From the NCBI GenBank assembly GCA_944990035.1, contig CALYLX010000157.1, positions 310,001 to 374,000 of the forward strand: a DNA stretch of 64,000 bases, read 5' to 3'. The translations under genes and the position numbers were made by a program. The DNA is from Clitopilus passeckerianus (lineage: Eukaryota; Basidiomycota; Agaricomycetes; Agaricales; Entolomataceae). Under the pieces are notes generated by a model. That model was not told the DNA's origin, ran no database searches, and saw only the letters and a program-made list of their open reading frames with translations. This document shows, piece by piece, positions 26,224 through 37,897 of the stretch (positions within the stretch are counted from its first letter, which is position 1; every line of letters starts with the position of its first letter).

Positions 26224-26397
26224 TCAGCGACAGTAACGGCAATAAGCTTGTGTTCCGTTCTCGATGAAGCTGGTGTCATATGTCTGGTACTGGCACCGCT
26301 CGTAATCCTTCCCTAACTTTACTGAAGAACAAGGGGGAAACGAGGTGAAGAAGATCTGTCTGCAGCTTCTACAGTAGGCCCCGTAGAGGTGGCACAT
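26224..26397 (-). CDS. Small cysteine-rich protein, copy 1 (57 aa)
   Basis: Open frame from ATG to TGA with seven cysteines: MCHLYGAYCRSCRQIFF, then FPPCSS, DYERCQYQTYDT and the terminal QAYCRYCR. Two CxxC pairs, CRSC near the N-terminus and CRYC at the end, suggest a small metal-binding knuckle. It is not secreted as read, because there is no signal peptide. It is a paralogue of the same-length ORF at 27964-28137 on the same strand; the two share spacing and the patterns LYxAxCRxC, YERC and AYCRxCR. It may be the last exon of a longer gene, since related upstream exons could not be ruled out. I do not recognise a named family, and function is unknown. Confidence 0.5.
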   Translation of the reverse strand: MCHLYGAYCRSCRQIFFTSFPPCSSVKLGKDYERCQYQTYDTSFIENGTQAYCRYCR

Positions 26398-27963
26398 GCC
26401 AGTGTGTGGCGCTGGCCTGACCCTTCCTTGAATCTTAAGTGTTCACTTTGAAGCTACTTTACACTGTTGGATGCACTTTAATATTGCAACGGAGCCTTGA
26501 AGGGTGTTAAGTTGCTATCCACAAATGACCGTCCTTGACTGCCGCGAATACTTGACTCGGTCATACATGGCGAACAGATAATCTGGTCTATACGAGACTG
26601 GTGCGCCCCGTTCTACAAGTTTCTGGTGTGACACGCTCACTGACGTCGTGCGCTGCATCGGGTTCCCAAAATGGATATGCACTGAAGCTGTTACTTTTGT
26701 TAACGATAGACGCAATGCAGGTTTTGTTACACCAACTCATCTTGTCACCGAACGGTACGCAGGCTCCTATGCCGATCACGGTCACAATTTCCATTAAGAA
26801 GGGATACACAGACTTGACTATCGATATGGATCCCTCGCCCTCAAACTACCAGCCTTGATGGTCTGGAGGCAGTTATGCTCCAGAAATTTACGAATGTTAG
26901 GATGAAATACTTCCGTTAATCAAGCTTTACCCGTTACAAAACAAAGAAGACTCTTTGCATAATTCGAAGCTACTAGTATGGTATGAATCCTATCCGTTGG
27001 ATCTGGTCGTTCTGTACAGAATTCTACTTGGAGGATTTGCTGCACCTAGAACACCGCCACTGTTCAAGCATGCCGGCGATCGTGGCGGACCTACAAAGCA
27101 CCACAGAGGATTCACGGTGAATCACAATGGGGAGTCATTAAACCGTATAACCATTTTAGGTCCTATTCTTGGATCCGCCTGACTCTCTATGACTACAGAC
27201 ATGATTCAAGATCGGCGCAGAGCCCAAAGGCGAACATTGGTATCTCGAAAACCATACACTATATCGGCATGTATTACGCGCCAGGACCCATTTCTTTATG
27301 GTTCTCGGATCGGATACGGCCCGTCAGAAGAAACAATAGGCGATGTGCTCCAGAAAGCACTGTATTCTCGATGATGCTCGTTATTTATCCGAATCGATAC
27401 ACTTCATCGCCCAAACACCCTAATGTTTCATGCCATGAACTCTTTGAGCCGGTAACAACAGGGACGTTATATCCTCGCTTACTCTACTTGGTTTCTCTAG
27501 ATCTCGTCTGCACGTGGCTACCTATCTGGATCCGTCCTGTACTGTAGAGAAGTATCATCACTCGATTAGGGTCCAGAGCTGGAGGCTTAACAGGAAACAT
27601 CCATCTCAGGCCGCAAGCTGCGTGTCAACCCCGTACTATCAATGACGACGCGTCTCCGTCATCCTAATATTGAAGTGACCTGTGAGGCTCCTTGGTTTGT
27701 GTTTGCCTTTGCTGTTCCTGTCTCTGTGGCAAATTAATTACAATGTCGATGAGGCTGGGGGATACGATTGCTATCACTGGTGTTTGCGGGGTTGAGGACT
27801 GATCCTTAGGTCGCCTTGATGGAGCCTACTAGGGTATGGAAAGGTCATCATCTCCATGAAAACCGGAATAGGAATGCTATAAAACCCACATAGAAATTCT
27901 GCAGCCTGTAATTGTGGATTCGTTGATATCAAATTGTTGGCCATAACCTCAAGGCCTCACCGG
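26398..27963. other. No confident gene between the two Cys-rich copies
   Basis: Short plus-strand ORFs (for example near 26601-26858 and 26955-27182) have no recognisable features. This interval is the spacer of the duplicated Cys-rich ORFs and may hold decayed sequence. Confidence 0.3.
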
Positions 27964-28137
27964 TCAGCGACAGAAACGGCAATATGCATGCGTGCCATTG
28001 TCCAGTGATACAGTGTCGTAATTTTGTTCCCCACACCGCTCGTAGATCCCCTGTGTCCTGGTCTGAGAACAAGCCGGAAATTCGGTGTAGAAAATTTGCA
28101 TGCATCTCCTGCAGTGTGCTCTGTAGAGGCGGTACAT
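27964..28137 (-). CDS. Small cysteine-rich protein, copy 2 (57 aa)
   Basis: Same length and frame structure as copy 1: MYRLYRAHCRRCMQIFY, FPACSQ, IYERCGEQNYDTV and the terminal HAYCRFCR followed by TGA. Six cysteines are present, four of them in the two CxxC pairs kept in both copies. Many residues differ between copies while length, cysteine pairs and the YERC and AYCR cores stay. That suggests an old duplication held under selection, although this was not measured. An upstream in-strand segment (about 28140-28340, with MGQLAAISYEADYALF in another frame) could be an earlier exon. Function unknown. Confidence 0.5.
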   Translation of the reverse strand: MYRLYRAHCRRCMQIFYTEFPACSQTRTQGIYERCGEQNYDTVSLDNGTHAYCRFCR

Positions 28138-29542
28138 TGCGTTTCTCGGTTGGATTTGTCTGGGATGTTACTTCAGGACAGATATCCAACCTTCTTTCTT
28201 TTGATCCTCTGAGGGGTCTCAAATTATTTCTGTTGCCGCCCACAAACGACCCTCTTCGAGTACCGGTTTGTGTTAATGTTGCGTTGAAGAGCGCGTAATC
28301 TGCTTCATACGAAATCGCCGCGAGCTGTCCCATCGAAAGCGTGCACCGGGAAGAATCAGCGGCAAGTCCTCCGAGGGGCGGGAGGCAATGAAGACCTTCT
28401 CTCAAGGTATCTACAACATTTCAAGGTGCCAAGGCCAACGCCGAACCATCCGATCATGGGGCCTCCCCCACATTTGTTAGAAGCGCGATCAGATCTTCAC
28501 GTTTGGATCAGTCAATCACTGAACACCATGGTCTTGCGTTTGGGATGTAAGTTCGAAAAACAAGTACAAGGAGTGGGAAGGCCGAATCGGAAATGGGGGT
28601 TTGGTCAAAGTTCTCCAAACATATTCCACACCGCTACACTCGTTCGAAACAAGCATCTTCATGCCCGGGATCGGGTCTGTTCCATTTTTTCGTCGCTGCT
28701 CAAGCGGACTACAATCGGTATCCAGACCCAACACCAGCTTCCGCCGGCGGATCGACCACTTTATGAAACACGGTAGCCTTTAACTTACCGAACTGAACCC
28801 CCGTAGCCGGGATGGTATCTAGCCAAGATTTACGATGCTGGTCTGTGTGTCTGAGTCGAGTTGGATGCCTTCCGTTGTATATCTCTTGGATATTTTGCAG
28901 GAGGACCTCGTATGGACTGAACACCATTATAAGCCCAGTCTACCCGACCTTGCAAATTTTACCGTCGGCAACACTACTCTTCGAGCATGACCGTGATCGG
29001 CCCAAGGAACGGACCAGTGGATCCAAACCCAATGATTTCGAGGGTTGACAACACCAAGTAATTAGTACCTTATCGCCTTGCCCTTTCCGCTCACCCGCTA
29101 TTTTTTTTAATTACGAGGGACTTGAATCTCATTCAGTGACCTCGATTTGACTCCATGAAGCCCAAAACAGCTGATTATTCTGTAATTTACAGGTTGTAAC
29201 CTGGGTGTATATGTTCTACTCTTTATATTTTAACCATAATTCCACAGACCTTTGCGAGGGACCACACAATATCCTGGTGATCGTCGGACGCATCAAAAAG
29301 ACGCATCAAACCCCATCGCAGTTACGCCCGAATCATGGAACGTCTTCTTGATCTGGACGCATGACATGGACACATCGGCCGCGCCTGATCAGGCCGCTGT
29401 GCAGCTAGTACCTCCGTAAACCTTTTGGACCCACACAACGCCTACAAGAACTTCATGGCGACGAATCAGTACTGGGGATGCAGTTCCTCCTTGGCTCTCA
29501 GCTCTCTTATCGTACTCTCTCTTGGAAACAAGTCCTGTGGTC
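28138..29542. other. No confident gene
   Basis: Plus- and minus-strand ORFs under 120 aa only. A plus-strand run near 28890-28970 is protein-like, but no model could be built. Part may be the upstream exon region of the pseudokinase-like gene. Confidence 0.3.
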
Positions 29543-30685
29543 ATGGACTCCGGTCGAGCTGAGCTCGGGCCTAGCACTGTCCGTTGTACTCTGCCACCGA
29601 ATGCTGTAGCCTATTTGGGAGGAATAGACGACGCTCATTCCCGATATGTCTTCGAGAGGAATAGGCGAACATTTTCCATTGTCACTCCAGCTCATTGGTT
29701 CCCGAGAAGCTACGACTCTATTACCCATACAGAGAATTCACAGCGAAGGAAGAGCGGTCACACCATGTTGCACAAGATTGTTGAGTCCTTTCAATTTGGT
29801 GATCCCGGAAGCATTTGATCACTAACAGCTGAGGCGCTTTAGCATGCTCTGTTGCTCACCTTTGACTTCAAGAACTCGAATACGGGATACCTGATATCTC
29901 GACGGGATGGCTCTTTTGAGCTTTCACAACGATATAGGCCACTGAAAAGTGTTACTTTCCCACATTGGGCACCTCTTGCGAAGGTGGACGAGATCCAGTT
30001 CAATCGATTCTTTGCCGGTACATGGAATCGCAGAGGGGGCATATATAAAGGTCAACAAGTTGGTGAATACTCAACGCCATCACTATTCTGTGTTTTTTAA
30101 CCCCCATTCATAGACGTATTCCTGGCCGTCGATGATGGGGATATGGATCGCCTGAACCGTCTAATGCAACTACACATCTGGCTTGCCGACCTGGATCTCA
30201 CCTACCCAGTGCTCGCACATCTCATAGACGACCATGGATTCGTGTACGGGCTTGTGACCGAGCCTCACAAGGGCAGACGTATCGAATACAGAGATAAAAC
30301 TCTACTCTATGATGCTATTAGCCGGCTACAACGGCTCAACCTAATTCACAGCAATTTAATCGACACCTGTTTCATTCATGTTCAAAATGGCAAAATACGG
30401 TTTGCGGAGTTGCTTGCCATTCAGCACTGCACGGATCTTAATGGCTTTGAGCAAAGCTCCCGGAGATTCCACTGGGATGACCTCAGTCGGCGCGTCTTCC
30501 CAAACCTCTACCGCCTCGGTTCTGCGAAACCTTCCCGTGGTTGGCCCTACTCTTTGCCCAACACCGCTTTGTTCCTTCCGTTGGATCCTGCTCCGGAACG
30601 TTTACTTCGCTTCCCACATGATCGTGGATTTACCTCGTCAAGAAGCGGGGTTCATCGGTACAGGCATATCTCTCCCGGAAAGTAG
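29543..30685 (+). CDS. Pseudokinase-like protein (protein-kinase C-lobe similarity, catalytic residues lost)
   Basis: At least three coding blocks. Block 1 (from ATG 29543) contains LPPNAVAYLGGIDDAHSRYV and TMLHKIVESFQFGDPG. Block 2 (about 29840-30047) contains LLTFDFKNSNTGYLISRRDG. Block 3 starts after a GTCAAC...CATAG intron, joined as IYK-DVFLAVDDGDMD. Block 3 runs into a hinge-and-loop arrangement: GLVTEPHKGRRIEYRD, then LQRLNLIHSNLIDTCFIHV and GKIRFAEL. Aligned to kinase loops of the HGDxxxxN...DFD type, the aspartates and asparagine are replaced (HSN, C, AEL). The fold is inferred from this alignment only. The junction of blocks 1 and 2 has no phase-compatible splice site that keeps all of block 1, so a frameshift or an unrecognised intron is possible. 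The role is unknown, perhaps scaffold-like. It may be decaying. Confidence 0.5.
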
Positions 30686-31075
30686 GTCGCTCTCTATCTT
30701 CAACAGCCCCCATCCGTCATAATTTGACCGGCCTAGATTAATGCCTCAGAGACGTGTAATGCCTATCAAGAACATCGCGGTGGCCTATCCGAGAAGATGT
30801 GGATCCGAAGATACGCTGGTCGAAGATGGAATAACATCCGCATCAGAACCCAAGGGAATGTGCTGGGTAATTCTAAGTAATGTTGGCGTTCACATGCCGC
30901 TTGTTCCGCCCCTCAGTAAATGCCTCCTATCATAGGATATCAATGAAGATGTACATGACAACCAGGTTGTAGTGAAGTAGCGAAGAAACTCTTACATGAA
31001 TTTGGAAAATATTTAGAAATACACCTTGGATTTACATTGTAATTCACATGGAATTGATTCGATGAATAGCTTTCA

Positions 31076-33624
31076 TTAGTTTCCTTTTGAGGTAAGCCAC
31101 TGGCTGAATTGAATCTCCCTCATGTTTTCCTCTCGCCTCCATGCTCGGTGTTCGTCATCTCTCTGTTTCTCAAGCATAGAATCTGCCCAGGTCTGTAGCA
31201 ACTGCAGCCTCTCATCCTCTTTATGGAAGCAGTCCCTCGTCAATCTCGCTTGGGTATCATGATACCTTTGCTGCCATTTCATCTGCTGGACCTTGAATGC
31301 CTGCATCCTCCTCACCTCACCTTTACTAAAACTCTTTGCTCTCTCCTCCTCTGAGCGCGTGTAGGCTCTACTCCGATTACTCTGTGCCGCCCTAAATGTT
31401 TCCTCCCACTCCCGTTCGAACCTCTCGAACTCTACTTTGCGCTTTCTCTGGGCTCGCTGGAACTGGAAGTGTCGCTTGGCCTCAGCCGCTGCAAAAATGT
31501 TGCGCCGACGTGAGATTCCCGTCGTGAAGATAGCGATACGTCGACCCTTTGATTTGGTGTACAGATGTTGACGACGGCGCTCTGCGTCACTCCTTGGGAC
31601 ATGTTCGTTTCCGTCATTAGGCACGGGCAAGGACGGAAGATCTCTTTCTACAAAGAGGGCCCTGGGATCCTGCGATGAAAGATTAAAATAGACCCAAATT
31701 TGGAATTCGAATCTGCTCACAAAACCAGCCGTTGGCGAACGCTGTCGACTTCTGACGGGAATTGCTGTAGGTGGAGCCACGATTATGCATGGTTGCTAAT
31801 GTCAGAAAGTGAGTTTGTTATGCTCTGACTAGAGAAACATGACCTCCTACGGGTGATCTTGAATGACGGCGTGCGCTCCGACTTCGACTTCGACTTCGTC
31901 TGTATGCATGAGGAGAATAAGGTCGCCTGTGCCTTGGTGAACGAGACGCCTCTCGCTCAGAGGGAATGGTTATCTCAGAGGGTGCCACAGAGGGTGCCGA
32001 TTCCGAGCCATGCATCTTGCTGAACGTGTCTTCTCGGCGGACCTGGCAATCGGAAAACCGTTCTTGCCTCTTTCGTCTTGCTTCGTCCAGGGTCTTCGCC
32101 TGCTTCTTCATTAGAGAAAGAATACTCCTTTTCATCGACTCGTCATGATGAACCTCTAGCTCTAGTTTGGCCTGTGCTTGCTTTGTTAACCTCGTGATAA
32201 AGAGTTCCAGTTTGCCATCCATCATAGCAATCGCCGCATTGTACTCCTCATCTCGGCTGGGTTCAGCTTGTTTTCTGACATCCTGAGTGTCAGAAAATGC
32301 CTGCTGGAATGCCCGGAGCCTCCTTTCGAATGAAGCCTTCAATGAGGAAGAGAGGGCCCGGGAGCGCAGTCTTCGACTCTTCTCGGCGGCGTCCCTAGAA
32401 CGTTCGGATAAGGTGAATTGTGTGTCCCGTTGTTCTTCAGCATCCCGGAAGCGGTTCATACGACTTTCTTCAGCGAGGAGGAAAATCTCCCGCGCGGAAC
32501 CAGCGTCCATCGGCGAGTGTTCCGGTTTAGAATCAGGGGGGTGTAGATACCCGCTCTGTGAAGACATCGAAGTAGGGGTAGTTGGCGGGGATAAGGGATC
32601 ACATATAGATGGCTCTGGCATAACCATAGTAACGGGAGGATGCGAAGGCTGCTGTACTATAATTGGAGGCCTTCTGCATAATGAGCACCTTCGTGACAAA
32701 CACATAAGATAGAATTTATACGTACCCGTACTGATACTCGACGCCGTAAGCAGGACTGTATCGTCCTACGTTTCCGTATCGATCTGAGCGAATGCTCGGG
32801 CTCCGTCCTCGACCGAGGCAGAGGTCTTCAAATTCGAGGAAATAACCTGTCGAAGGATTAATGAGAAACACACAGGACATAGGAGAGTCATTCTGTGAGG
32901 TTCCTTACGTTTGGTTACTGGGGATTTATGGGTGGTTTGTTCGCCCTCCACCACGTTATCAGTATCCTTGTGCATCGTCTTCACATTTTCATCTCGCTTG
33001 CTCTCATTTAGAAGAAACTTTTTCTCCTGTTCCGCCATGAGCTGATCGAGTTGTTGCTGAAGCGCCTGCTTGAGCTCTCTTCCAACCTCAACGCTGGCAT
33101 GCCTGCCAGATCGGATGGTGGCATCCCTGACTCCCTGGTTCCATTCCGCATCTCTTTCCCTTTCCTTCTGACTGTCTTCGAATGCGGTGTAGCGCTTCGT
33201 TTGCCCTTGAAGAAAGATTTCCCGACGTGCAATCTCGTGTGTTGAAAAGTCGGCATCTTGAGCCTTCTGAGCGGCCTCAAAAGTCCACTGTCGTTCCTTG
33301 TCCTTCTCGCGGGCGGCCTTCGTTACCTGCGAGAGAAAATTCTCGAAGTCCTGGGTCCTAGTATGCTCCCCTTCCCATTGCGATTTCTCTTCTCTGGCAA
33401 ACTCGGCCTGCTGCTCTGCCATTTCCTGCTGGAAGTCTTCGTCGCGCTGGTCTTCATGGGAGATCAGAGTGGTCCCGGTATCAGCATTCGAACGCCCTGT
33501 GCCATTGCCAGTGACAATCGGCAACCTGATACTGGCGCTCAGAGTACGGAATAACCCTGGTTTGGACCTAGAATCAAGTACTTGTTAGGATCGCTGAGCC
33601 ACTAGCACGAACTATGACCTACAT
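31076..33624 (-). CDS. Uncharacterised charged coiled-coil protein B
   Basis: Minus-strand paralogue of the gene at 22269-24788. The inferred start codon is again split: AT at 33624-33623, a 55-nt intron 33622-33568 (GTAGGT...TCTAG), then G TCC AAA from 33567, giving MSKPGLFRTLSASIRLP. Blocks follow in the same order. Helical block 1 has EMAEQQAEFAREEKSQWEG and LQQQLDQLMAEQEKKFLLN. The linker is FLEFEDLCLGRGRSPS. Block 2 has AREIFLLAEESRMNRFRDA and SERSRDAAEKSRRLRSRA, ending in an Arg/Ser-rich tail (SRSRSRSARRHSRSP). The last block starts RALFVERDLPSLPVPND and ends at SKGN. The RS-rich stretch resembles nuclear RNA-binding or speckle proteins, but no RRM or other domain is seen. Function unknown. 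Confidence 0.72.
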
Positions 33625-34523
33625 TGTCAACCTTCAACCTCTGGACCAGTTGTTGTTGGCAAGAACGAAGTAAAGATAACAATGGACAAGGTTCCCCTTT
33701 CAAGTTCGGCCATTTGTCGTATGGAGATGTAAATGAACACCTGCCTTGCCTACCGGAAAGCGGTGCTTGCCACCCGGAGCTGAACCTGTCAAGTTAGAGG
33801 CATAGCAATCAGCCTCTAATTCCTTCGTACACTTTGAGAAAGCTTTGCACGTTTCAAGAACATGCTTAAAGCAATTCTTATGCGGATTGGGATGAATCAT
33901 GCTAACATTCAAGTCACGGTCCTGGAGTATTTGAGTTTCCCACAATTTGCACAGCGTTCTGAACGCGGTTGATATGCTAAATCCGAGCTCCGACTCCGAC
34001 CCTTTGCTGCCAACAACCATCTCCTTCTTTTTTCCAGCTTTTTCAAAGGCTTTTAATAAGCTACGAAGTCGATCGAACTTGCACATCCACCGACTGTTCT
34101 GTGATGTGATTCAGAGCAGGCAAAGACAAGGTTCGATAATTCCCTCCAGATATAGCAAGTGGTTCTCACGATGGTGATTGTTCCTAAGTCGACAATCCAG
34201 TCTTTGCAATTCTCCTTTGTTGTCGCCAGTCGCCAATCTGTTCTGTGTTGTTCAATTCATTTTTTACTACATCCGCCGTCCTATTGATATTCAACTATTT
34301 TGCGGGGATTACCAGCCTGTTCATATCACAAGGCGCCACGTGTTGCTGTTGTGTAAATCAAAAGGGCTTCTCCCGCCTGATATTGAGTCAAACACAAACC
34401 CGTTCCTCGATGGCGATTGCACCGACAATCACTCGACCATGATGAGGTATATATATGCAACTGCCAATCTGCGATTGTACGGCAACTCCTGAACTTGACC
34501 ACTTCTGTTCTTCACCTAGTGGC
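33625..34523. other. Divergent upstream region; one uncertain minus-strand ORF
   Basis: Space between coiled-coil B (minus) and the GRDP-like gene (plus). A 128-aa minus ORF at 33700-34086 (starts MCKFDRLRSLLKAFEKAGKK) is open but unrecognised. It lies where promoters are expected, so it is not called as a gene. Confidence 0.3.
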
Positions 34524-37500
34524 ATGAGCCTTCAGAAAGAACAAGAGGCAACCCGCCAGCCTGCACATAGCACAGAAGATGATAGCGAGAGCCTGAGTGC
34601 TCTGTCAAGACTGCCTTCATATAGATCCCGGAACACAAATATAGTCTCTCCGATAAGCCCATCGGAGCCAGCAAGCCAGGCCCCGCGACCTCCTAGCTAT
34701 GCTACCCAAGCTCAAGCCGATAACGACCAAAATACTGTCGCAAGTGTAGAATCCCATGATTCGGAGATTCCGCTCACGCCTCGACAAACATCCCGTCCGC
34801 CAACTTATCACACCGACATTTCAGCCGAGACTTACTCGGAGGCTCTGGAAACACCTAGGCTGTCGACACTTGATATTGTTTCACCGCCCGCGGATGTAGT
34901 TCCTGAGGAAGCTACCTCCACGGTGATGGATCATCTACGTCAACGACTGAATGATGCTGTGACTATCGCCGACAACGATGAGCATCCTGCTCACACACAA
35001 ATCGCAACACCACCAGAAACCAGCCCTCAGGATCCTTTCGCCGACCCCAGGCCTGGCGAAGTGGTCGACGAACACTTAACTGTTCTTCAGCCCCTTCGGC
35101 GGAATGAACCTCGCCATACTCAGCATAACCCGGCTCTGCGGGCGATCCCTGAACGCGAACCCTCTATTCAGACGCCCACCTCTCGTTTGTCCAGGACAAC
35201 TAGCCTTGCCTCCAGTGTGCAGACGCAACAGCCACCAACGCTTCATACCGTATACGTGCCACCGCGGCCGATAGCACGTTCTCAAACCGCACCTGCTCCT
35301 ACCACTCAGCAGAGAACACCGGCTAGACCAACTAATGACTTTCCCAAACAATTTTTCATCCGTGGCCACAAAATCGACCCACTTGTGGCACCAGACCAAT
35401 TGAAGTCACACCTTTCATTGCTGAACGCCTTCCGGATGCTTCGAAAGACAGTGGAGGAAATGAATGACCCGGATGCGCAGCCTATCACCCCTTTCCCGGA
35501 AGATAAAGAAGGCAGGTGGACCTGGTTTGTTGGGTTTGCTGTCGAAAGGTAAGCCGTTTGCTGCTCTTGTGTGGCTGTGGTGTTCAAATGGGTCAAGGTT
35601 TGCAGCATGGTGCGAGTCTTTGAGCCACGAGGACATGAATAGAACTTTGGAAGAGCTCGTGCCTCCCCTTGACGTCTTGATGGTAATTGATAATCCGTTC
35701 CAATCCTGTGGATGATCAACTGACGGCCAAACCTTGATCCTCATAACAGGTCTGGCATTCGTATCTACTCAACCCAGGGTGAGCCTCGAAATTCTTCCAA
35801 GTGATTTCATCACGACTGAATCTTCTTCGTAGCTGGTACGCGGAAGATTGCGACAGGGTTCCAGCCCTCCGAATCTTAGGTCAAATTGGCCGACTGGTTT
35901 TTGCGCCTTCATTGGTAAGATACCTGAGTCGCTTCTTTCGCCCTCTTGCTCGATACTCAACAAGACCAGTTACTTACCTTGGCTACGATTGTCTACGAGC
36001 CAATCACGGACCTTCGAAGGGACGTCTGGAACTTGAAAACTCAAGGGCGACCATTCGATGTTTTCGAGGACGCAAAGGAAAATTGGCTCAAACTGATCTG
36101 GTGCCCAGACTGCCAAGAACCGATCCTTCATCGTGAGCTATCCGTTCGTTCTTCAAACCATGCCAGTTTCGAGCCATTTCTCTAGCCTATATGAACCCGG
36201 AAGGCACTGGGTATTTGCAGCAAAAGTTCAAGACATTATGCCCAAATCATCTGTGCTACTTCCACGAACGCTACGTCTATAAATCTACTTTGGGCGCTCG
36301 AAAACTTGTGGAGGATTTAGTTCGACCAGACGTTGACCCCGAACGAGCTCACCTCGCGTACGTTGACCCAACTTCCGCCATCCACTGTTATCTCATTCTA
36401 CAACTCTTCAGCGGTACCTTCTGGTCGGCACGAGCAGTCGGGGACGAAGCTCGAGCAAAGAAGATCAAACACAAGGTCCTCAGTTTTGAAGGCTTTCGTT
36501 GTCCATCTGGCTTAGCAGACGAAAGTCTGGTCCCTCTGATATTAAGAAGACATCGAAATAATTCACTACACAATGACCGACTTACGGGCAGAGACGATTT
36601 CCTCAATGAAGGATGGGTGCTCTCTGTGCTATGGAGGCACGAGTTTCTGCTTCACTCAATCATTGATACTATGGCTGTCGGACTTTGGTCCGCTAAGCAT
36701 GACAAGTTTCAAGATTTGGAAATGCTGTGAGTGTGTGGATGGGTGGCTAGAATTGACTTGCTGATGAACTGTATTTCAGTTCGAGGCGGGTCTTTTCGGC
36801 GTATAGTGATGGTAATATATTCTCCGTGGATCTTGTAGGAGCAGTAAGTATCATACGGCCCACTTTGAGGGACTTCCTCGCGGCATGTCTGACGCTTGGT
36901 ATGAGGTCTTGAGACAAAGCATATTCATGGAGAAGATGCATCGTCTTGGGTGGTCAAAGCTTGACTTCGTAACCGCCGATGAGAGTGAGATCATCCTCTT
37001 TCATTGTGTCGCCAGATATCATGGGTAGGTTGCCTTATCTCATTCCAACGATCTGTGTCCTTTGTCTTGACCCCACCTTTTTAATAGTTTCCTGGATCTG
37101 CTAGCATGCAACAACACTCCCCTCCACGTGCCAACTCTCGATATTGACCTGGCGTGGCATACACACCAACTGTTCGGTCAGAGATACCTCAACTCCTGTA
37201 TGAAGCATGTCGGCCGATTCGTTGACCAGTAAGTATTACCTACCACGCCGAGGTCCAAGCTGATTCGGAGCTCACAGCCACGACAAGGTCGAAGAAAACG
37301 CCCTCTCCAACGCATTTGATGAAACATGTCGTGCTTGGAAGGCAAGATTCAATATCGACTACATTTCATGCGGATGCCCGGTTCCTGGCAAGACCAGAAA
37401 TCAATTCTGGGGACTCAGCGGTTTCAGAACAGACGCAGCTGTTATCTATGAAGCCTTCCTCAAGCCTCCTCACCTCCGAAATCCCACGATCATGGCAGGC

Positions 37501-37897
37501 ACTCACCCCAGCGACCACAACGCTATCTATAACAATAGGACAGCAGAAAAAAGTAACGAGTGCCGTGTTGCCCGATTAGCGAAGAGAGAGAAGAAGCTGG
37601 GAGAATCTGGAAAGGCGTTAAACTTCAGAAAGGGAAAGTTCAGCGAGCGGGAACTAGAGAATGTTCACGGACCCGCCTTCTTCTCTCCAATCCCGGGATG
37701 GTACTACAGCTCTGAGACCGAGAATAATATTGGATATGCAGTGAGTATGGTTGACGCTCAGCCCCAGGGAGAAATTACGCTAGTGAGTAGCCTCGATAGT
37801 CCGATTTAGAGTCTACAAGCTGACCAAGAGTGTGTAGGTTCATCCGAGTCTTAAACATTACACAGACCTAGCTAGTGTTAGCAGTGCGTATTCTTGA
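34524..37897 (+). CDS. GRDP-like (formerly DUF1399) domain protein, copy 1
   Basis: Multi-exon gene. The N-terminal ~300 residues are Pro/Ser/Thr-rich and probably disordered (SALSRLPSYRSR, APRPPSYATQ, SRPPTYHTDISAE). The folded part starts around DHLSLLNAFRMLRKTVEEM-like sequence, read here as SHLSLLNAFRML. It continues through KEGRWTWFVGFAVERF, VPALRILGQIGRLVFAPS, VWNLKTQGRPFDVFEDAKE and the signature PTLDIDLAWHTHQLFGQRY, which marks the plant/fungal GRDP-like family. A Cys-containing segment (DYISCGCPVPGK) follows. The last exon, after a GTGAGT intron at GEITL, reads VHPSLKHYTDLASVSS and stops at 37897. Plant GRDPs are linked to stress responses; no fungal function is known to me. Start 34524 was preferred over 34455 because the paralogue also begins close to the SRLPSYRSR block. 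Confidence 0.8.

Noticed and set aside
33700..34086. 128-aa minus ORF
   Set aside because: Protein-like but unrecognised and located in the upstream region of two divergent genes; not enough support.
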